The notes beneath the pieces were generated by a model. It was not told the DNA's origin. It worked only from the letters and a program-made list of their open reading frames with translations, and made no database searches. This document shows positions 52,850 through 62,522 of a stretch of DNA of 64,000 bases, piece after piece; positions within the stretch are counted from its first letter, which is position 1; each line of letters begins with the position of its first letter. The stretch covers positions 620,001-684,000 of the forward strand of contig CAVRXB010000003.1 of assembly GCA_963724975.1 (NCBI GenBank), read 5' to 3'. Source of the stretch: CAIWHR01 sp963724975. Its GTDB lineage: Bacteria > Pseudomonadota > Gammaproteobacteria > Burkholderiales > Casimicrobiaceae. A program made the position numbers and the translations under genes.

Positions 52850-53743
52850 CTACATCGTCCCGCCGGCAAAGGTGGGCGCCAGCACTTGCGGCGCGACCGC
52901 TTCGAGCGACGATTCGAGCAGCGTCACTCGCCACAACGTGCGCGCGTCGTCCGGATCGATCAACGTCGCGCTGTGCAACAGCGATGCATTGTCCCAGACG
53001 ACGACGTCGCCTACGCCGTACTTGAAAGCATAGCGATACTTTTCGCTGGTCGAATGCGAGGCGAGCTCGTCGAGCAGATCGCGCGCCTCGTCGTCGGGCA
53101 TGCCGACGATGCCGAACGAGCTGCCGGAAACCGCGTACAGCGACGTGCGACCGGTAATGGGATGCGGCCGCGCGATTCGGTGCGTGATCAGCGGCATCTT
53201 CGCTTTCTGTTCGTCCGTCAGCGGCGACGCCGCGGTGCGGCTCCGCTCGTCGACGTCATGGCGATTGCCGTAATGATGGATGCCGTAGAGGGGCGCGATC
53301 CGTTTCTTCATCGCATTCGGCAAGTCGTCGTAGGCGGCCTGCTGGTTGGCGAACATCGTGTCGCCGCCGACTTTAGGCACGACGATCGAGTACAGCGTGG
53401 TCGCTCGCGCCGGCACCTGCAGATACGAATAATCGGTGTGAAAATACGAGCCCGCGTCCTGCAAGCCCGTCGGCTGCCCGTTCTTCCTTACGTTGGACAG
53501 GATCAGGATGTTCGGATCTTCGGGATGGTGGAACTGGTCGATCACATGCGGCTGCGGTGGGCCGAAGCGCGCGGCGAAGCTCGCGAATTGACGCGGCGCG
53601 AGCTTCTGCCCGCGGATCGCCAGCACCTGGCCCGCATAGAACGCACGCTCGATCTCGGCGAATGCGCCGTCGGACAGTGGCTGCGAGACATCGACGTCGA
53701 TCTCGACGCCGAATCCTGCGGACAGTGGCCTGTGCTTGAACAT
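52850..53743 (-). CDS. TauD/TfdA-family 2-oxoglutarate dioxygenase
   Basis: 297 residues. The facial triad is visible as HxD in YFHTDYSYLQVPARATTLY and a distal His in DNASLLHSAT, with the 2-oxoglutarate Arg in LWRVTLLES. The start GFGVEIDVDVSQPLSDGAFAEIERAFYAGQVLAIRGQ is typical of the family. It opens sulfonates, phenoxyacids or other carboxylates by hydroxylation. It lies 61 bases after the TRAP permease gene in the same direction, so it may process the compound that the TRAP system imports. Confidence 0.93.
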   Translation of the reverse strand: MFKHRPLSAGFGVEIDVDVSQPLSDGAFAEIERAFYAGQVLAIRGQKLAPRQFASFAARFGPPQPHVIDQFHHPEDPNILILSNVRKNGQPTGLQDAGSYFHTDYSYLQVPARATTLYSIVVPKVGGDTMFANQQAAYDDLPNAMKKRIAPLYGIHHYGNRHDVDERSRTAASPLTDEQKAKMPLITHRIARPHPITGRTSLYAVSGSSFGIVGMPDDEARDLLDELASHSTSEKYRYAFKYGVGDVVVWDNASLLHSATLIDPDDARTLWRVTLLESSLEAVAPQVLAPTFAGGTM

Positions 53744-53803
53744 CTCAAAAAGCGGTCGCCGCCCGATTCTTCAGCGATGACCGCGTTTCCATCCTGTTCC
53801 ATC

Positions 53804-55124
53804 CTACTTCAAGAAATCCGGCCTGATCAACTCAGGCAGGAACAGGGGAATCTTCGGCCAGACAATCAGCATCGCGAGCACCAGCAGCATCGGGACCAGC
53901 ATGATGATCGTATCTTTGAGAGCATAACGCAATCGTACCTTGGCAATCGCGCAGGAGATCATGAGGCACAGGCCGTACGGAGGCGTCACGAGACCGAACG
54001 CGAGCGCGACGATACCGATGATCGCAAACGACACCGGATGCATATGTGACCGATTCGGCAAGCGGCTGCAGCGTCGTGCCGACGATGATGATGGCCGGGA
54101 TGGCGTCGAGGAAACAGCCGACAACGAGAAACACGAAGGCGATGAAGAAGCCGACACCGACAATGCCGAGGCCCCAGGACGTCACGTTTTCGAGCAGCGC
54201 CTTGGGGATCTGGAAGTAGGCAAGGAGCCATCCGAACACTGACGCCGTGCCGACGCAGAACAGCGCGACGGCGGAGAGTTTTCCGGTTTCGAGCAACGCG
54301 TGCCAGAGCTTCTTCGCGTCCATCTCGCGGTAGAAGAAGACCGAGAGGACGACCGCATACAGCACCGCGGCTGCCGCGGACTCGGTGGCAGTGAACCAGC
54401 CGAGCAGGATGCCGCCGACGATGATGAACGGCGTCATCAGCGCTGGGACGGAAACGGCGGCGGCGGTCAGGAACTCCTTGAACGTCGCGCGCCGGTAGGT
54501 CGGATAATGGCGGACCTTAGCGTAGACATGGACGGTCGCCATTTGCGCGAGACCGATCAGCAGTCCCGGGATGACGCCGGCGAGATAAAGCGCGCCAATC
54601 GATACCGACAACACGCCGCCCCAGACGATCATCATGATCGACGGTGGGATGATCACCGCAAGTACGGCCGACACCGCGGTGATCGCGATCGAGAACGAGA
54701 GGTCGTAACCTTCCTTGACCTGGGCCTCGATGAAGATCTTGCCCTGGCTCGCGGCGTCGGCGGTCGACGACCCGGAAATGCCGGCGAAGAACACAGACAG
54801 CAGCACGTTGATCTGCGCCAGTGCTCCCGGGAAGTTGCCGACCATCGTTCGCGACAGCGTGACCAGGCGGTCGGTGATGCCGCCGACATTCATCAGGTTC
54901 GCGGTGAGCAGGAAGAACGGCACCGCGAGCAGGATGAACGAGTTGTAAGCCTTGAACGTCGTGTTGAACACGACCATCGGCGACAGTCGCGGCTCGATGA
55001 ACAGTACGGGAAGGCAGGCGAGACCCAGCGCGAAGGCCACCGGCGCGCGCAGGATCAGGAAAAAGAAGAAGGCGCCGAACAGCCAAATGGCCGCCACGGC
55101 TGGCGTGAGCGCGGCACCGGTCAC
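53804..55124 (-). pseudogene. dctM: TRAP transporter large permease (DctM), one frameshift
   Basis: The main frame from the GTG at 55124 gives a polytopic DctM protein (LFGAFFFFLILRAPVAFALGLACLP, GNFPGALAQINVLLSVFFAGISGSSTADAASQGKI, PPSIMMIVWGG) and is disrupted at about 54045. Another frame continues with HPVSFAIIGIVALAFGLVTPPYGLCLMISCAIAK to the stop at 53804. Both halves are conserved, so one base is missing or extra. The 430-residue protein is the main membrane subunit, driven by the sodium or proton gradient. Confidence 0.85.
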
Positions 55125-55164
55125 TGGGCGCTCTCCGCGCAGACCCGCGACCTCGCGATGACAC

Positions 55165-55695
55165 TCATACGACGCTTCCGGTGCCGATGTCGCGATGCAC
55201 GTCGATGCGGCTCTCGGGGCCGGGACCGTCGATCACGATGCGCAGGTCCGCCCGGATCCGCTCGAAGCCGAACAGCAACCAGGTGACGCCGGTGAGCGGC
55301 CACGCGGCGAAGATCCACGTCATCGGCATGTCGGCGAGCTCGGAGGTCTGGTTCCAGCCGAACTGCACGAACTTGATGCCGTACCAGACGAAGACAAGCG
55401 CGAACAGCAACACGAAAACCATGGAGACGATGCGCAAGAGCGCGTTGGCGCGTGGCTTCAGCTCGGGCCAAACGTCGCATTCGAAGTGGGACGCGTCCCG
55501 CACACCGATCATCGCGCCCAGCATCACCATCCAGATAAACAGGAAGCGCGCCATCTCCTCCGTCCAGATCCAGGACGGGATCAGCGCGGTGAAGCGCGCG
55601 ATCATCTGGATCGTTACCGGGACCACCAGGATGCCCACGCTCGCGCCCAGCAGCACATTGAGCAGCCGATAGTAGCCGTCGAGAAACTTGCGCAT
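55165..55695 (-). CDS. dctQ: TRAP transporter small permease (DctQ)
   Basis: 176 residues with four membrane helices. DctQ features are LNVLLGASVGILVVPVTIQMIARF, the conserved WTEEMARFLFIWMVMLGAMIGVRDASHF and a final GVTWLLFGFERI. It precedes DctM by 41 bases. An intrinsic terminator lies between it and dctP. It forms the membrane complex with DctM and binds the DctP-substrate complex. Confidence 0.93.
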   Translation of the reverse strand: MRKFLDGYYRLLNVLLGASVGILVVPVTIQMIARFTALIPSWIWTEEMARFLFIWMVMLGAMIGVRDASHFECDVWPELKPRANALLRIVSMVFVLLFALVFVWYGIKFVQFGWNQTSELADMPMTWIFAAWPLTGVTWLLFGFERIRADLRIVIDGPGPESRIDVHRDIGTGSVV

Positions 55696-55721
55696 GCGGG
55701 TCCCCAGGTTATCCGAATCGC

Positions 55722-55761
55722 GGCAAAAAAAGACCGGCGCAAGAGATCAGTCTTGCGCCGG
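55722..55761 (-). terminator. Intrinsic terminator inside the TRAP operon, between dctP and dctQ
   Basis: On the minus strand CCGGCGCAAGA pairs perfectly with TCTTGCGCCGG around a six-base loop and is followed by a run of seven T (the A-run at 55724-55730 on the plus strand). It stands 15 bases after the dctP stop, so it should let only part of the transcription reach dctQ and dctM. Confidence 0.88.
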
Positions 55762-55775
55762 CTCTGTCGCTTCAA

Positions 55776-56768
55776 CTACATCGAATTGATCTTGTTGTAG
55801 ATCGCCTCGGCGCCGATCTCCTTCGCGTAGTCGGCCATCACCGGGTCGGCCAGCTTCTTCATCTGCGCGCGATCGGCGAACGGGATCCGTTTCAGCTTGC
55901 CGGCCTTTTCCATCGCGACCAGCTTTTCCTCGTCGGCGCCCGATTCAATCTGGCGCCCGAAGATGCCCGCCTCCTTGCCGGCCTTGAGAATCGCGGCCTG
56001 CAGGTCGGGCGGCAGTTTCTTGTACGTCTTGGCGGAGAAGCAGATCGGTCGGATGGTGATCGCGTGCTGCGTCATGTTGAGATTCGGGCCGACCTCGTAG
56101 AATTTCATCGCTTCGACGCCGGCGGCCTCGTTCTCGCCGGCCTGGATCACGCCATTCTGGATCGCGTTGTAGATCTCGTCGTAGGCGATGACCGTGGGGG
56201 ACATGCCGATCGCTGCGAACGTCTTGCTCCAGATCGGCGCGCCCTGCACGCGGACCTTGAGCCCCTTCATCTCGGCCAGGTTGCGCACCGGCTTGTTGGC
56301 GAAGATGTTGCGCGTGCCGCCGCCGGCAAAGCCGATCAGCATCACGTCGCCTTTCGCCGCCACCTCGTCGGCTACGGGCTTCAGCGTGTCGGCGTCGAGC
56401 ACCTTGTTCCAGTGATCGAGGTCGCGGAACAGGAACGGCGCGTCGATGAACGGCGCCGCCTTTGAAAACGTTGACATGTGCGCCGGTGACACGATCGCGT
56501 AGTCGACCGAGATGCCCTGGTTCATATAGGCGAAGTAGTCCTTCTCGAGGCCGAGCTCGCTGTTCTTGTGCAGGACGAAATTGACCGGCTTGCCGTAGTA
56601 CTTGACGGTCAGTTCCTGGAATTTCTCCAGAGCGCGCGTGAACGCGTGGCCGTCGGCGAACTGCACAGCGCCGTGGAGCGTGATCGGCTGTTGCGCGCCA
56701 ATGGAAACCGATACCGTCAGCAGGAACGCAACAAGACTGCGCAGGACGGCGCGAAGGGGACGATCCAT
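55776..56768 (-). CDS. dctP: TRAP transporter periplasmic substrate-binding protein (DctP)
   Basis: 330 residues. The signal peptide is RAVLRSLVAFLLTVSVSIGA; the mature protein starts QQPITLHGAVQF. The family's central Arg is in KGLKVRVQGAPIWSKTFAAIGMSPTVIAYDEIYNAIQNGVIQAGENEA, which reads closely like C4-dicarboxylate binders. The ATG at 56768 follows GAGGAGG. It is the first gene of the TRAP operon. The Arg usually grips a carboxylate, so an organic acid is expected as ligand. Confidence 0.93.
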   Translation of the reverse strand: MDRPLRAVLRSLVAFLLTVSVSIGAQQPITLHGAVQFADGHAFTRALEKFQELTVKYYGKPVNFVLHKNSELGLEKDYFAYMNQGISVDYAIVSPAHMSTFSKAAPFIDAPFLFRDLDHWNKVLDADTLKPVADEVAAKGDVMLIGFAGGGTRNIFANKPVRNLAEMKGLKVRVQGAPIWSKTFAAIGMSPTVIAYDEIYNAIQNGVIQAGENEAAGVEAMKFYEVGPNLNMTQHAITIRPICFSAKTYKKLPPDLQAAILKAGKEAGIFGRQIESGADEEKLVAMEKAGKLKRIPFADRAQMKKLADPVMADYAKEIGAEAIYNKINSM

Positions 56769-56901
56769 GAAAACCTCCTCGGGGTTGCAACCCGCGCTCT
56801 GGCACGGTTGTCGCGAAGGCCGCGGCACCGGGGCTCTGGTCAGGTGGTAAGGCCAATTGAACAGGGTTGGCTAACCGATGTCAACGGAAAAAGGAGACGA
56901 C

Positions 56902-57342
56902 CTACTTTCCCAGCGAGCGCACCGGCGCCTTCACTGCGATCGTCTGCTTCGCCCCTGCCTTGTCCTCGAAGGTCAGTGTCATCGGGACGACGTCACCTTC
57001 CTTCAACGGTTGCGCGAGGTCCATCAGCATCACGTGATAGCCGCCGGGCTTGAGCTCGACCGATTTTCCCGCCGGTAGCGGCAAGCGGCCTACGGCGGAC
57101 ATCTTCATCATGCCGCCGTCCATCTTCATTTCGTGGATCTCTACGATCTTCGCCGCCGGGGATGCGACACCGACCAGCGTCATGTCGGCGGGCGAGGTCA
57201 GGCGCATGAAAGCACCGGTGGCCATTTGTCCCGCGACCGTGCCGCGGACCCATGCGTCGGTGACGGCGACCTGAGCCATGGCCGGGATGGCAAATGCCAG
57301 AAGGGTTCCCGCGAGCGGCAATCGCATTCGCCACCAGTTCAT
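56902..57342 (-). CDS. PCu(A)C-type periplasmic copper chaperone
   Basis: 146 residues. The signal peptide is MRLPLAGTLLAFAIPAMAQ. The copper site H-x10-M region is seen in IVEIHEMKMDGGMMKMSAVGRLPLPAGKSVELKPGGYHVMLMDL, with the conserved second His-x-Met (HVM). Start ATG at 57342 follows AGGAG. Such proteins carry Cu(I) to the CuA centre of cytochrome oxidase. It is monocistronic and divergent from the anaerobic ribonucleotide reductase genes. Confidence 0.93.
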   Translation of the reverse strand: MNWWRMRLPLAGTLLAFAIPAMAQVAVTDAWVRGTVAGQMATGAFMRLTSPADMTLVGVASPAAKIVEIHEMKMDGGMMKMSAVGRLPLPAGKSVELKPGGYHVMLMDLAQPLKEGDVVPMTLTFEDKAGAKQTIAVKAPVRSLGK

Positions 57343-57492
57343 CAATTCTCCTTTTCTTTGGGGCGGTTGCTCAGAACCGCGCGGAAGACTGAACGGCGAA
57401 GCTTACTCCGCAGTTCGAAGCGGCGAGCTCGACCAAAACCTGTCAGGCGGATGCAGTCGTCCGGCCGAGAAACAACCGGATACGGCATTTCC

Positions 57493-57506
57493 TTGATCGG
57501 GATCAA
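57493..57506 (+). promoter_or_regulatory. FNR/ANR-type box upstream of nrdD
   Basis: TTGAT-CGGG-ATCAA is a perfect match to the FNR consensus TTGATnnnnATCAA. Its centre is 90 bases before the nrdD start. A weak -10 (TAGCCT at 57529-57534) would put the box near -41, the class II activation position. Anaerobic control by an FNR-type regulator is expected for a class III ribonucleotide reductase. Confidence 0.8.
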
Positions 57507-57589
57507 GGAAACCACCAGCTGTTGCGCCTAGCCTTTCCGAGAACACCATATCTAGTGGTAACCGGCGCGCGCGCCGCAGGAGGATTCCC

Positions 57590-59651
57590 TTGGAGCCCCA
57601 CGTTGTCGCTTCGGCGAAGGATGTTGTATCGGCGAGTGGCGCTACGCCGGCGCTTCCCGCCGAAGTGATCAAGCGTGACGGTGCGCGCGTTCCGTTCGAT
57701 CTCGGCAAGATTGCGTCGGCGATCGCACGCGCAGGTGCCGCGACCGGCGAATTCGATGCGGGCGACGCGCGCGCCCTCGCGGACGCCGTCGGACGCGTCC
57801 TCGCTCACCGCCACGCGGGAGGCGTGCCGGACATCGAGACGATCCAGGACTGTGTCGAGCACGCGCTTGCTGCGGCCGGCTGGTTCCACACGGCGCGCGC
57901 GTACATCGTATATCGCGACCGTCACGAACGCCTTCGCGCGAACCGCAAGACGCTGGTCGACGTCGCGGCGTCGGTCGACGAATACCTCGACCAGAAGGAT
58001 TGGCGCGTCAACGCCAACGCCAACCAGGGCTATTCGCTGGGTGGGTTGATTCTCAATGTGTCGGGAAAAGTCGTCGCGAACTACTGGCTGTCGCACGTCT
58101 ATGCCCCGGAAATCGGCCGCGCCCACCGCGAGGGCGACGTCCACATTCACGACCTCGACATGCTGGCCGGTTACTGTGCCGGCTGGTCGCTGCGGCAATT
58201 GCTGCACGAGGGACTGAACGGCGTTCCGGGCAAGGTCGAGGCGGGACCGCCGAAGCACATGTCGAGCGCGGTCGGGCAGATCGTCAATTTTCTCGGCACG
58301 CTGCAGAACGAGTGGGCCGGGGCGCAGGCGTTCAGCTCGTTCGACACGTACATGGCGCCCTTCATCCGGCGGGACCGGATGTCGTACGACGATGTGAAAC
58401 AGTGCATTCAGGAACTGATCTACAACCTCAACGTGCCGTCGCGCTGGGGCACGCAGACGCCGTTCACGAATCTGACGTTCGACTGGATGTGCCCGGAGGA
58501 CCTGCGCGAGCAGATCCCGGTGATTGCGGGCGAAGAGATGCCGTTCGCGTACGGCGATCTGCAACTCGAGATGGACATGATCAACCGGGCCTACATCGAG
58601 GTGATGACCGCGGGTGACGCGAAAGGGCGCGTGTTCACGTTCCCGATTCCGACATACAACATCACGCCGGAGTTCGCGTGGGACCACCCGAACTGCGAGG
58701 CGCTCTTCGCGATGACCGCGAAATACGGGCTGCCGTACTTCCAGAACTTCGTGAACTCGGAATTGAAGCCCAACATGATCCGGTCGATGTGCTGCCGATT
58801 GCAGCTCGACCTGCGCGAGCTCCTGAAGCGCGGCAACGGCCTTTTCGGCTCGGCGGAGCAGACGGGATCGGTGGGCGTGGTCACGATCAACTGCGCGCGC
58901 CTCGGCTACCTGCATGCCGGCGATGAAATCGGCCTCTACGAGCGGCTGGACGAGCTTGCGGGATACGCTCGGGACAGCCTCGAAGTGAAGCGCAAAGTCA
59001 TCCAGCGCCTCATCGACCAGGGACTCTTCCCCTACACGAAACGCTATCTCGGCACGCTGCGCAATCACTTCTCGACGATCGGCGTCAACGGCGTCAACGA
59101 GATGGTGCGGAATTTCACCGGCGACAACGACGACATCACCTCGCCGTGGGGTCATGCCTTCGCCGTGCGGCTGCTCGATCATCTGCGCGCGCGCATCGTG
59201 CATTTCCAGGAGGAGACCGGCCACATGTACAACCTCGAGGCGACGCCCGCCGAGGGGACGACGTACCGCTTCGCCAAGGAGGATCGAAAACGCTGGCCGG
59301 AAATCCTGCAGGCAGGCACGGCGAACATGCCTTACTACACGAATTCATCGCAGCTGCCCGTGGGCTACACCGACGATCCCTTCGAGGCGCTGACCATGCA
59401 GGAAGAGTTGCAGACGAAGTACACCGGCGGAACGGTGCTTCACCTCTACATGAGCGAGCGGCTTTCCTCGCCGGAGGCGTGCAAGGCGCTTGTGCGGCGA
59501 TCGCTCGAACGTTTCCGGCTCCCCTACATCACGATCACGCCGACGTTTTCGATCTGCCCGAGGCACGGGTATCTCGAAGGCGAGCACGAATTCTGCCCGA
59601 CAATGCGACGAGGAGAGATTGACCGACAAACGCCGCATGCTGGCTGCGTGA
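57590..59651 (+). CDS. nrdD: Anaerobic ribonucleoside-triphosphate reductase NrdD, main subunit, frame shifted near the end
   Basis: About 686 residues from a TTG with AGGAGG seven bases upstream. An ATP-cone (VIKRDGARVPFDLGKIASAIARA) is followed by the ten-stranded barrel; catalytic landmarks include VHIHDLDMLAGYCAGWSLRQLL, IRSMCCRLQLDLREL and the zinc region SICPRHGYLEGEHEFCP. Just after that the frame changes. In the frame shifted by one base the DNA reads CDEERLTDKRRMLAA and stops at 59651, which completes the zinc site. The uninterrupted frame instead runs falsely into the next gene. The glycyl radical is supplied by that separate protein. It reduces NTPs without oxygen. Confidence 0.85.
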
Positions 59652-59677
59652 GGCGGCAACCGCAACACGGAGGAACG

Positions 59678-59866
59678 ATGAATACGATGAACGAGACGAA
59701 ACATAGGAACGACGTCACGCTGACGGATGCCGAGCGGCAGCGCTGCGAGGTGTGGACTCGCGTGATGGGTTATCACCGCCCGGTCGCGTCGTTCAATATC
59801 GGCAAGAAAGGTGAGCATTGCGAGCGGCGTTTCTTCCGCGAGGACCGGGCCCAACTGCGGTCCTAG
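59678..59866 (+). CDS. Stand-alone glycyl-radical subunit of anaerobic ribonucleotide reductase
   Basis: 62 residues with its own GGAGG ribosome site five bases before the ATG. It contains the glycyl-radical loop TRVMGYHRPVASFN, radical Gly31, and the tail NIGKKGEHCERRFF seen at the C-terminus of NrdD proteins. NrdD here lacks this part, so the small protein probably completes the enzyme in trans after activation by NrdG. The last residues (QLRS) may be altered by a frame error. Confidence 0.75.
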   Translation: MNTMNETKHRNDVTLTDAERQRCEVWTRVMGYHRPVASFNIGKKGEHCERRFFREDRAQLRS

Positions 59867-59889
59867 TTCCGGCTCGGCGCCGAAGAAAC

Positions 59890-60624
59890 ATGGTCCCCGA
59901 CTGCGCCGCTGCGATGCCTGCAGCGTCCGCGCCGTCGCTTCGCGTCGGCGGTCTCGTTCCGTTCGCGTCGACGGACTACCCGAACGCGCTCGCGGCCGTC
60001 GTCTTCTGCCAGGGATGCCCATGGCGTTGCGGCTACTGCCACAACCCGCATCTCATACCCTCGCGCGGCGGCGACGCGCACGAGTTTCCGCGCATCCTCG
60101 CGTGGCTCGCGTCGCGTCGCGGGTTGCTGGATGCGGTCGTTTTCTCCGGCGGTGAGCCGACGGCGCAGGCGGGCCTTTCGCCGGCGATCGACGCCGTGCG
60201 ATCGCTGGGTTTTAAGGTCGGCTTGCACACGTCCGGTTCATATCCGCGCCGCCTGGCGCGAATCCTGCCAAAAGTCGATTGGGTCGGCATCGACATCAAG
60301 GCTCCGATCGCTGATTACGCAGCGGTTACCGGCATTCCCGGCAGCGGCCTTGCCGCGCTTTCGAGCCTCGATCGCGTTCGGGAGGCGCGCGTCGACTGCG
60401 AAGTGCGAACGACCGTGCATCCAGCGCTGACGCCGTCGGCAGCCCTGCTGCGCCTGGCGCGAGAGCTGGCGACTCGCGGGGTAAAACGATGGGTCCTCCA
60501 GATGTTCCGGGCGACCGGCTGCGCGAACGAGGAGCTCATTGCCTCGGGTTCGACCGGCGCGACGCTCGGTCCTGCGCTCCTGGCGCAGCTGTCCGAACAG
60601 GTGCCGGCGATTGAGGTGCGCTAG
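59890..60624 (+). CDS. nrdG: Anaerobic ribonucleotide reductase activating enzyme NrdG
   Basis: About 244 residues; ATG at 59890 is the likely start, with 59914 as an alternative. The radical-SAM cluster is CPWRCGYC, Cys43, Cys47 and Cys50. SAM-binding GGEPTAQ and the later VGIDIKAPIADYAAVTG are consistent with PFL/NrdG activases. It abstracts a hydrogen from Gly31 of the small subunit to make the radical. It is the last gene of the FNR-controlled unit and is followed by an imperfect hairpin. Confidence 0.9.
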   Translation: MVPDCAAAMPAASAPSLRVGGLVPFASTDYPNALAAVVFCQGCPWRCGYCHNPHLIPSRGGDAHEFPRILAWLASRRGLLDAVVFSGGEPTAQAGLSPAIDAVRSLGFKVGLHTSGSYPRRLARILPKVDWVGIDIKAPIADYAAVTGIPGSGLAALSSLDRVREARVDCEVRTTVHPALTPSAALLRLARELATRGVKRWVLQMFRATGCANEELIASGSTGATLGPALLAQLSEQVPAIEVR

Positions 60625-60649
60625 CAACCGGGCCGAGGCGCGGGTTGCT
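60623..60649 (+). terminator. Hairpin after nrdG
   Basis: AGCAACC pairs with GGTTGCT around a GC-rich loop directly at the nrdG stop. No T-run follows, so it may work with Rho or only stabilise the message. Confidence 0.4.
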
Positions 60650-60857
60650 GCAATGCAACATAAACGGTAGAATACCAGATTGCCCTGGGACATTAATAGC
60701 GTAAGCTGTTGATTATGCAGTCAATAACTAAAAACGCACTTTGCTTGTCCAAGAGAAATGCAACTGGAGTGACTTAAGGGAAACGTCCGCATCGGAAGTC
60801 GCCGCGAGCAACGCTGGCGGCCCGGCTTGGCGGCCGGGACCGCATACGGAGACCCCG

Positions 60858-61565
60858 ATGAAACAGCCACGACCTGCAATACCCGCCGCGCCGCCCGCCC
60901 GATGTCGACGGGAAAGCGAACCTGGCTCCGCCTTGTTTTCTGCCTTCGCCGCCGTGCTTCTCGGGGCCGTAGGTGTTACCGCAGCATCAGTGCTCCCGAC
61001 GTCTGCGCCCACAGCCCCCGATGTTCTGCCGATGTCGATTGCACCGCAGAGAGCGTCCCCGACGCACGCGCGGATCCGCGTCGAAGAGTTGACGCCCGCC
61101 GCCGAATCACTCGCCGGCTTCGTCGCGCGCCACTATCGGGTTGCTCGAGAGTCGGCGCGCGAGATGGTCCGCACGGCCTTTCACGAGGGCCGGCGCAACG
61201 GTGTCGACCCGCTGCTGATCCTTGCTGTTATCGCCGTCGAATCGCGTTTCAACCCGATCGCCGAAAGCGAGCAGGGGGCGGTAGGCCTCATGCAGATCGT
61301 CCCGCGATTCCACATGGATAAGGTCGATGCTGAGGTCGATGCGGGGGTCGATGCGGCCGGCCCTTCGTTTCTGCCGCCGCGGACGAACATCGCAATCGGC
61401 ACGCGCATCCTGAAGGACTCGATTCGCCGCGGCGGAGGGGAAGCTGCCGGCTTGCAGCTCTACAACGGCTCGTTCGACGACGAGTCGCGCGCCTACGCCA
61501 ACCGTGTCCAAGTCGAGCGCCGTCGCCTTGAAGCAGCGTTGCCACGCCCGCGCAATCGCGCGTGA
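60858..61565 (+). CDS. Lytic transglycosylase (Slt-like domain protein)
   Basis: 235 residues from the ATG at 60858 with GGAG upstream. A basic cytoplasmic start is followed by a membrane segment (ALFSAFAAVLLGAVGVTAAS), then a helical stretch and the SLT domain with catalytic Glu in LLILAVIAVESRFNPIAESEQGAVGLMQIVP. The C-terminal NIAIGTRILKDSIRRGGGEAAGLQLYNGS fits the family. It cleaves peptidoglycan to 1,6-anhydro ends. It is probably anchored in the inner membrane. No secretion or conjugation genes accompany it. Confidence 0.88.
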   Translation: MKQPRPAIPAAPPARCRRESEPGSALFSAFAAVLLGAVGVTAASVLPTSAPTAPDVLPMSIAPQRASPTHARIRVEELTPAAESLAGFVARHYRVARESAREMVRTAFHEGRRNGVDPLLILAVIAVESRFNPIAESEQGAVGLMQIVPRFHMDKVDAEVDAGVDAAGPSFLPPRTNIAIGTRILKDSIRRGGGEAAGLQLYNGSFDDESRAYANRVQVERRRLEAALPRPRNRA

Positions 61566-61576
61566 GCCACGGGCTC

Positions 61577-62464
61577 CTACAGGGGCGGGGTCGGTGCTGT
61601 ATCGGGCGGCAGCGGGATGAATTCGGCGTCGTCGTGGACCGGCAGCTTCATCCGCCCCGCGCGCCAGTCGGCCTTGGCCTGCTCGATCCTCTCGCGCGAC
61701 GACGACACGAAATTCCACTCGATGTATCGCGCGCCGATCGGCTCGCCCCCGAGCAGCATCACGACGGCGGGCGTGACGGCGGTGAAGAGCACCGGCGCGC
61801 CAGGCGCGAACACCAGCAGCTTTCCACTTTCGTACGTCGCTCCCTCGACATCGACTGATCCCGACACGATGTACGCGGCACGCTCCGGGTAGCGCGATTC
61901 GAGCTGTGCTTTCGCGCCGGCGTCGAGATTCCAGTGGACGTAGAAGAGCGGCGAGTGCGTGCGCACCGCTGCTTTCGCTCCGAAAGCCTCGCCGGCGATG
62001 AGGCGCGCCCAGAGACCGCCCGATTGGAACGTTGGCAAGTCGTCGGAGCCGTGGTGGTTGAAACCGGGAGCGGTCTCTTCAAATTCCTTCGGCAGGCCGA
62101 CCCAGGCCTGCAGGCCGTGCATTTTCCCGCCCTCGCGACGCGCGCGTTCGAAGCGCTCGGAGTGCGTGATCCCGCTGCCGGCGGTCATCCAGTTGACCTC
62201 GCCGGGCCGGATCGCCTGTTCGGAGCCGATGCTGTCGCGGTGCATGATCTCGCCGTCGAAAAGATAAGTGACGGTCGACAAGCCGATGTGCGGATGCGGC
62301 CGGACATCGACGGAGCGCGGAATTCCCGGCGCAAATCCAACGGGACCGATATGGTCGAAGAACGCGAACGGGCCGACCATGCGGCGCTGTGCTGCGGGCA
62401 GCACGCGTCCCACTTCGAAGCCGCCCAGATCGCGGCGGCGCTGGTCAATGACAAGTTCGATCAT
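61577..62464 (-). CDS. Pirin-family protein
   Basis: 295 residues, cytoplasmic bicupin. The N-terminal cupin holds the iron ligands in RPHPHIGLSTVTYLFDGEIMHRDS and ITHSER; the first part reads GGFEVGRVLPAAQRRMVGPFAFFDHIGP, typical of pirins. The C-terminal cupin includes LLGGEPIGARYIEWNFVSSS. The ATG at 62464 follows CGGAGG. Bacterial pirins have quercetinase-like or regulatory roles; no specific role is shown here. Confidence 0.93.
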   Translation of the reverse strand: MIELVIDQRRRDLGGFEVGRVLPAAQRRMVGPFAFFDHIGPVGFAPGIPRSVDVRPHPHIGLSTVTYLFDGEIMHRDSIGSEQAIRPGEVNWMTAGSGITHSERFERARREGGKMHGLQAWVGLPKEFEETAPGFNHHGSDDLPTFQSGGLWARLIAGEAFGAKAAVRTHSPLFYVHWNLDAGAKAQLESRYPERAAYIVSGSVDVEGATYESGKLLVFAPGAPVLFTAVTPAVVMLLGGEPIGARYIEWNFVSSSRERIEQAKADWRAGRMKLPVHDDAEFIPLPPDTAPTPPL

Positions 62465-62522
62465 CCGAGCCTCCGATCGACGAAATGCGCGAAGATGGGG
62501 TCCCTTCCATGGAGATCGCGCC

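Noticed and set aside
57503..59224. 573-codon minus-strand open frame
   Set aside because: It is the antisense shadow of nrdD.
59600..59866. NrdD carrying its own glycyl-radical end as one continuous protein
   Set aside because: The joining segment is not protein-like, while the neighbouring frame gives the expected zinc-site end and a stop, and the glycyl-radical part has its own ribosome site.
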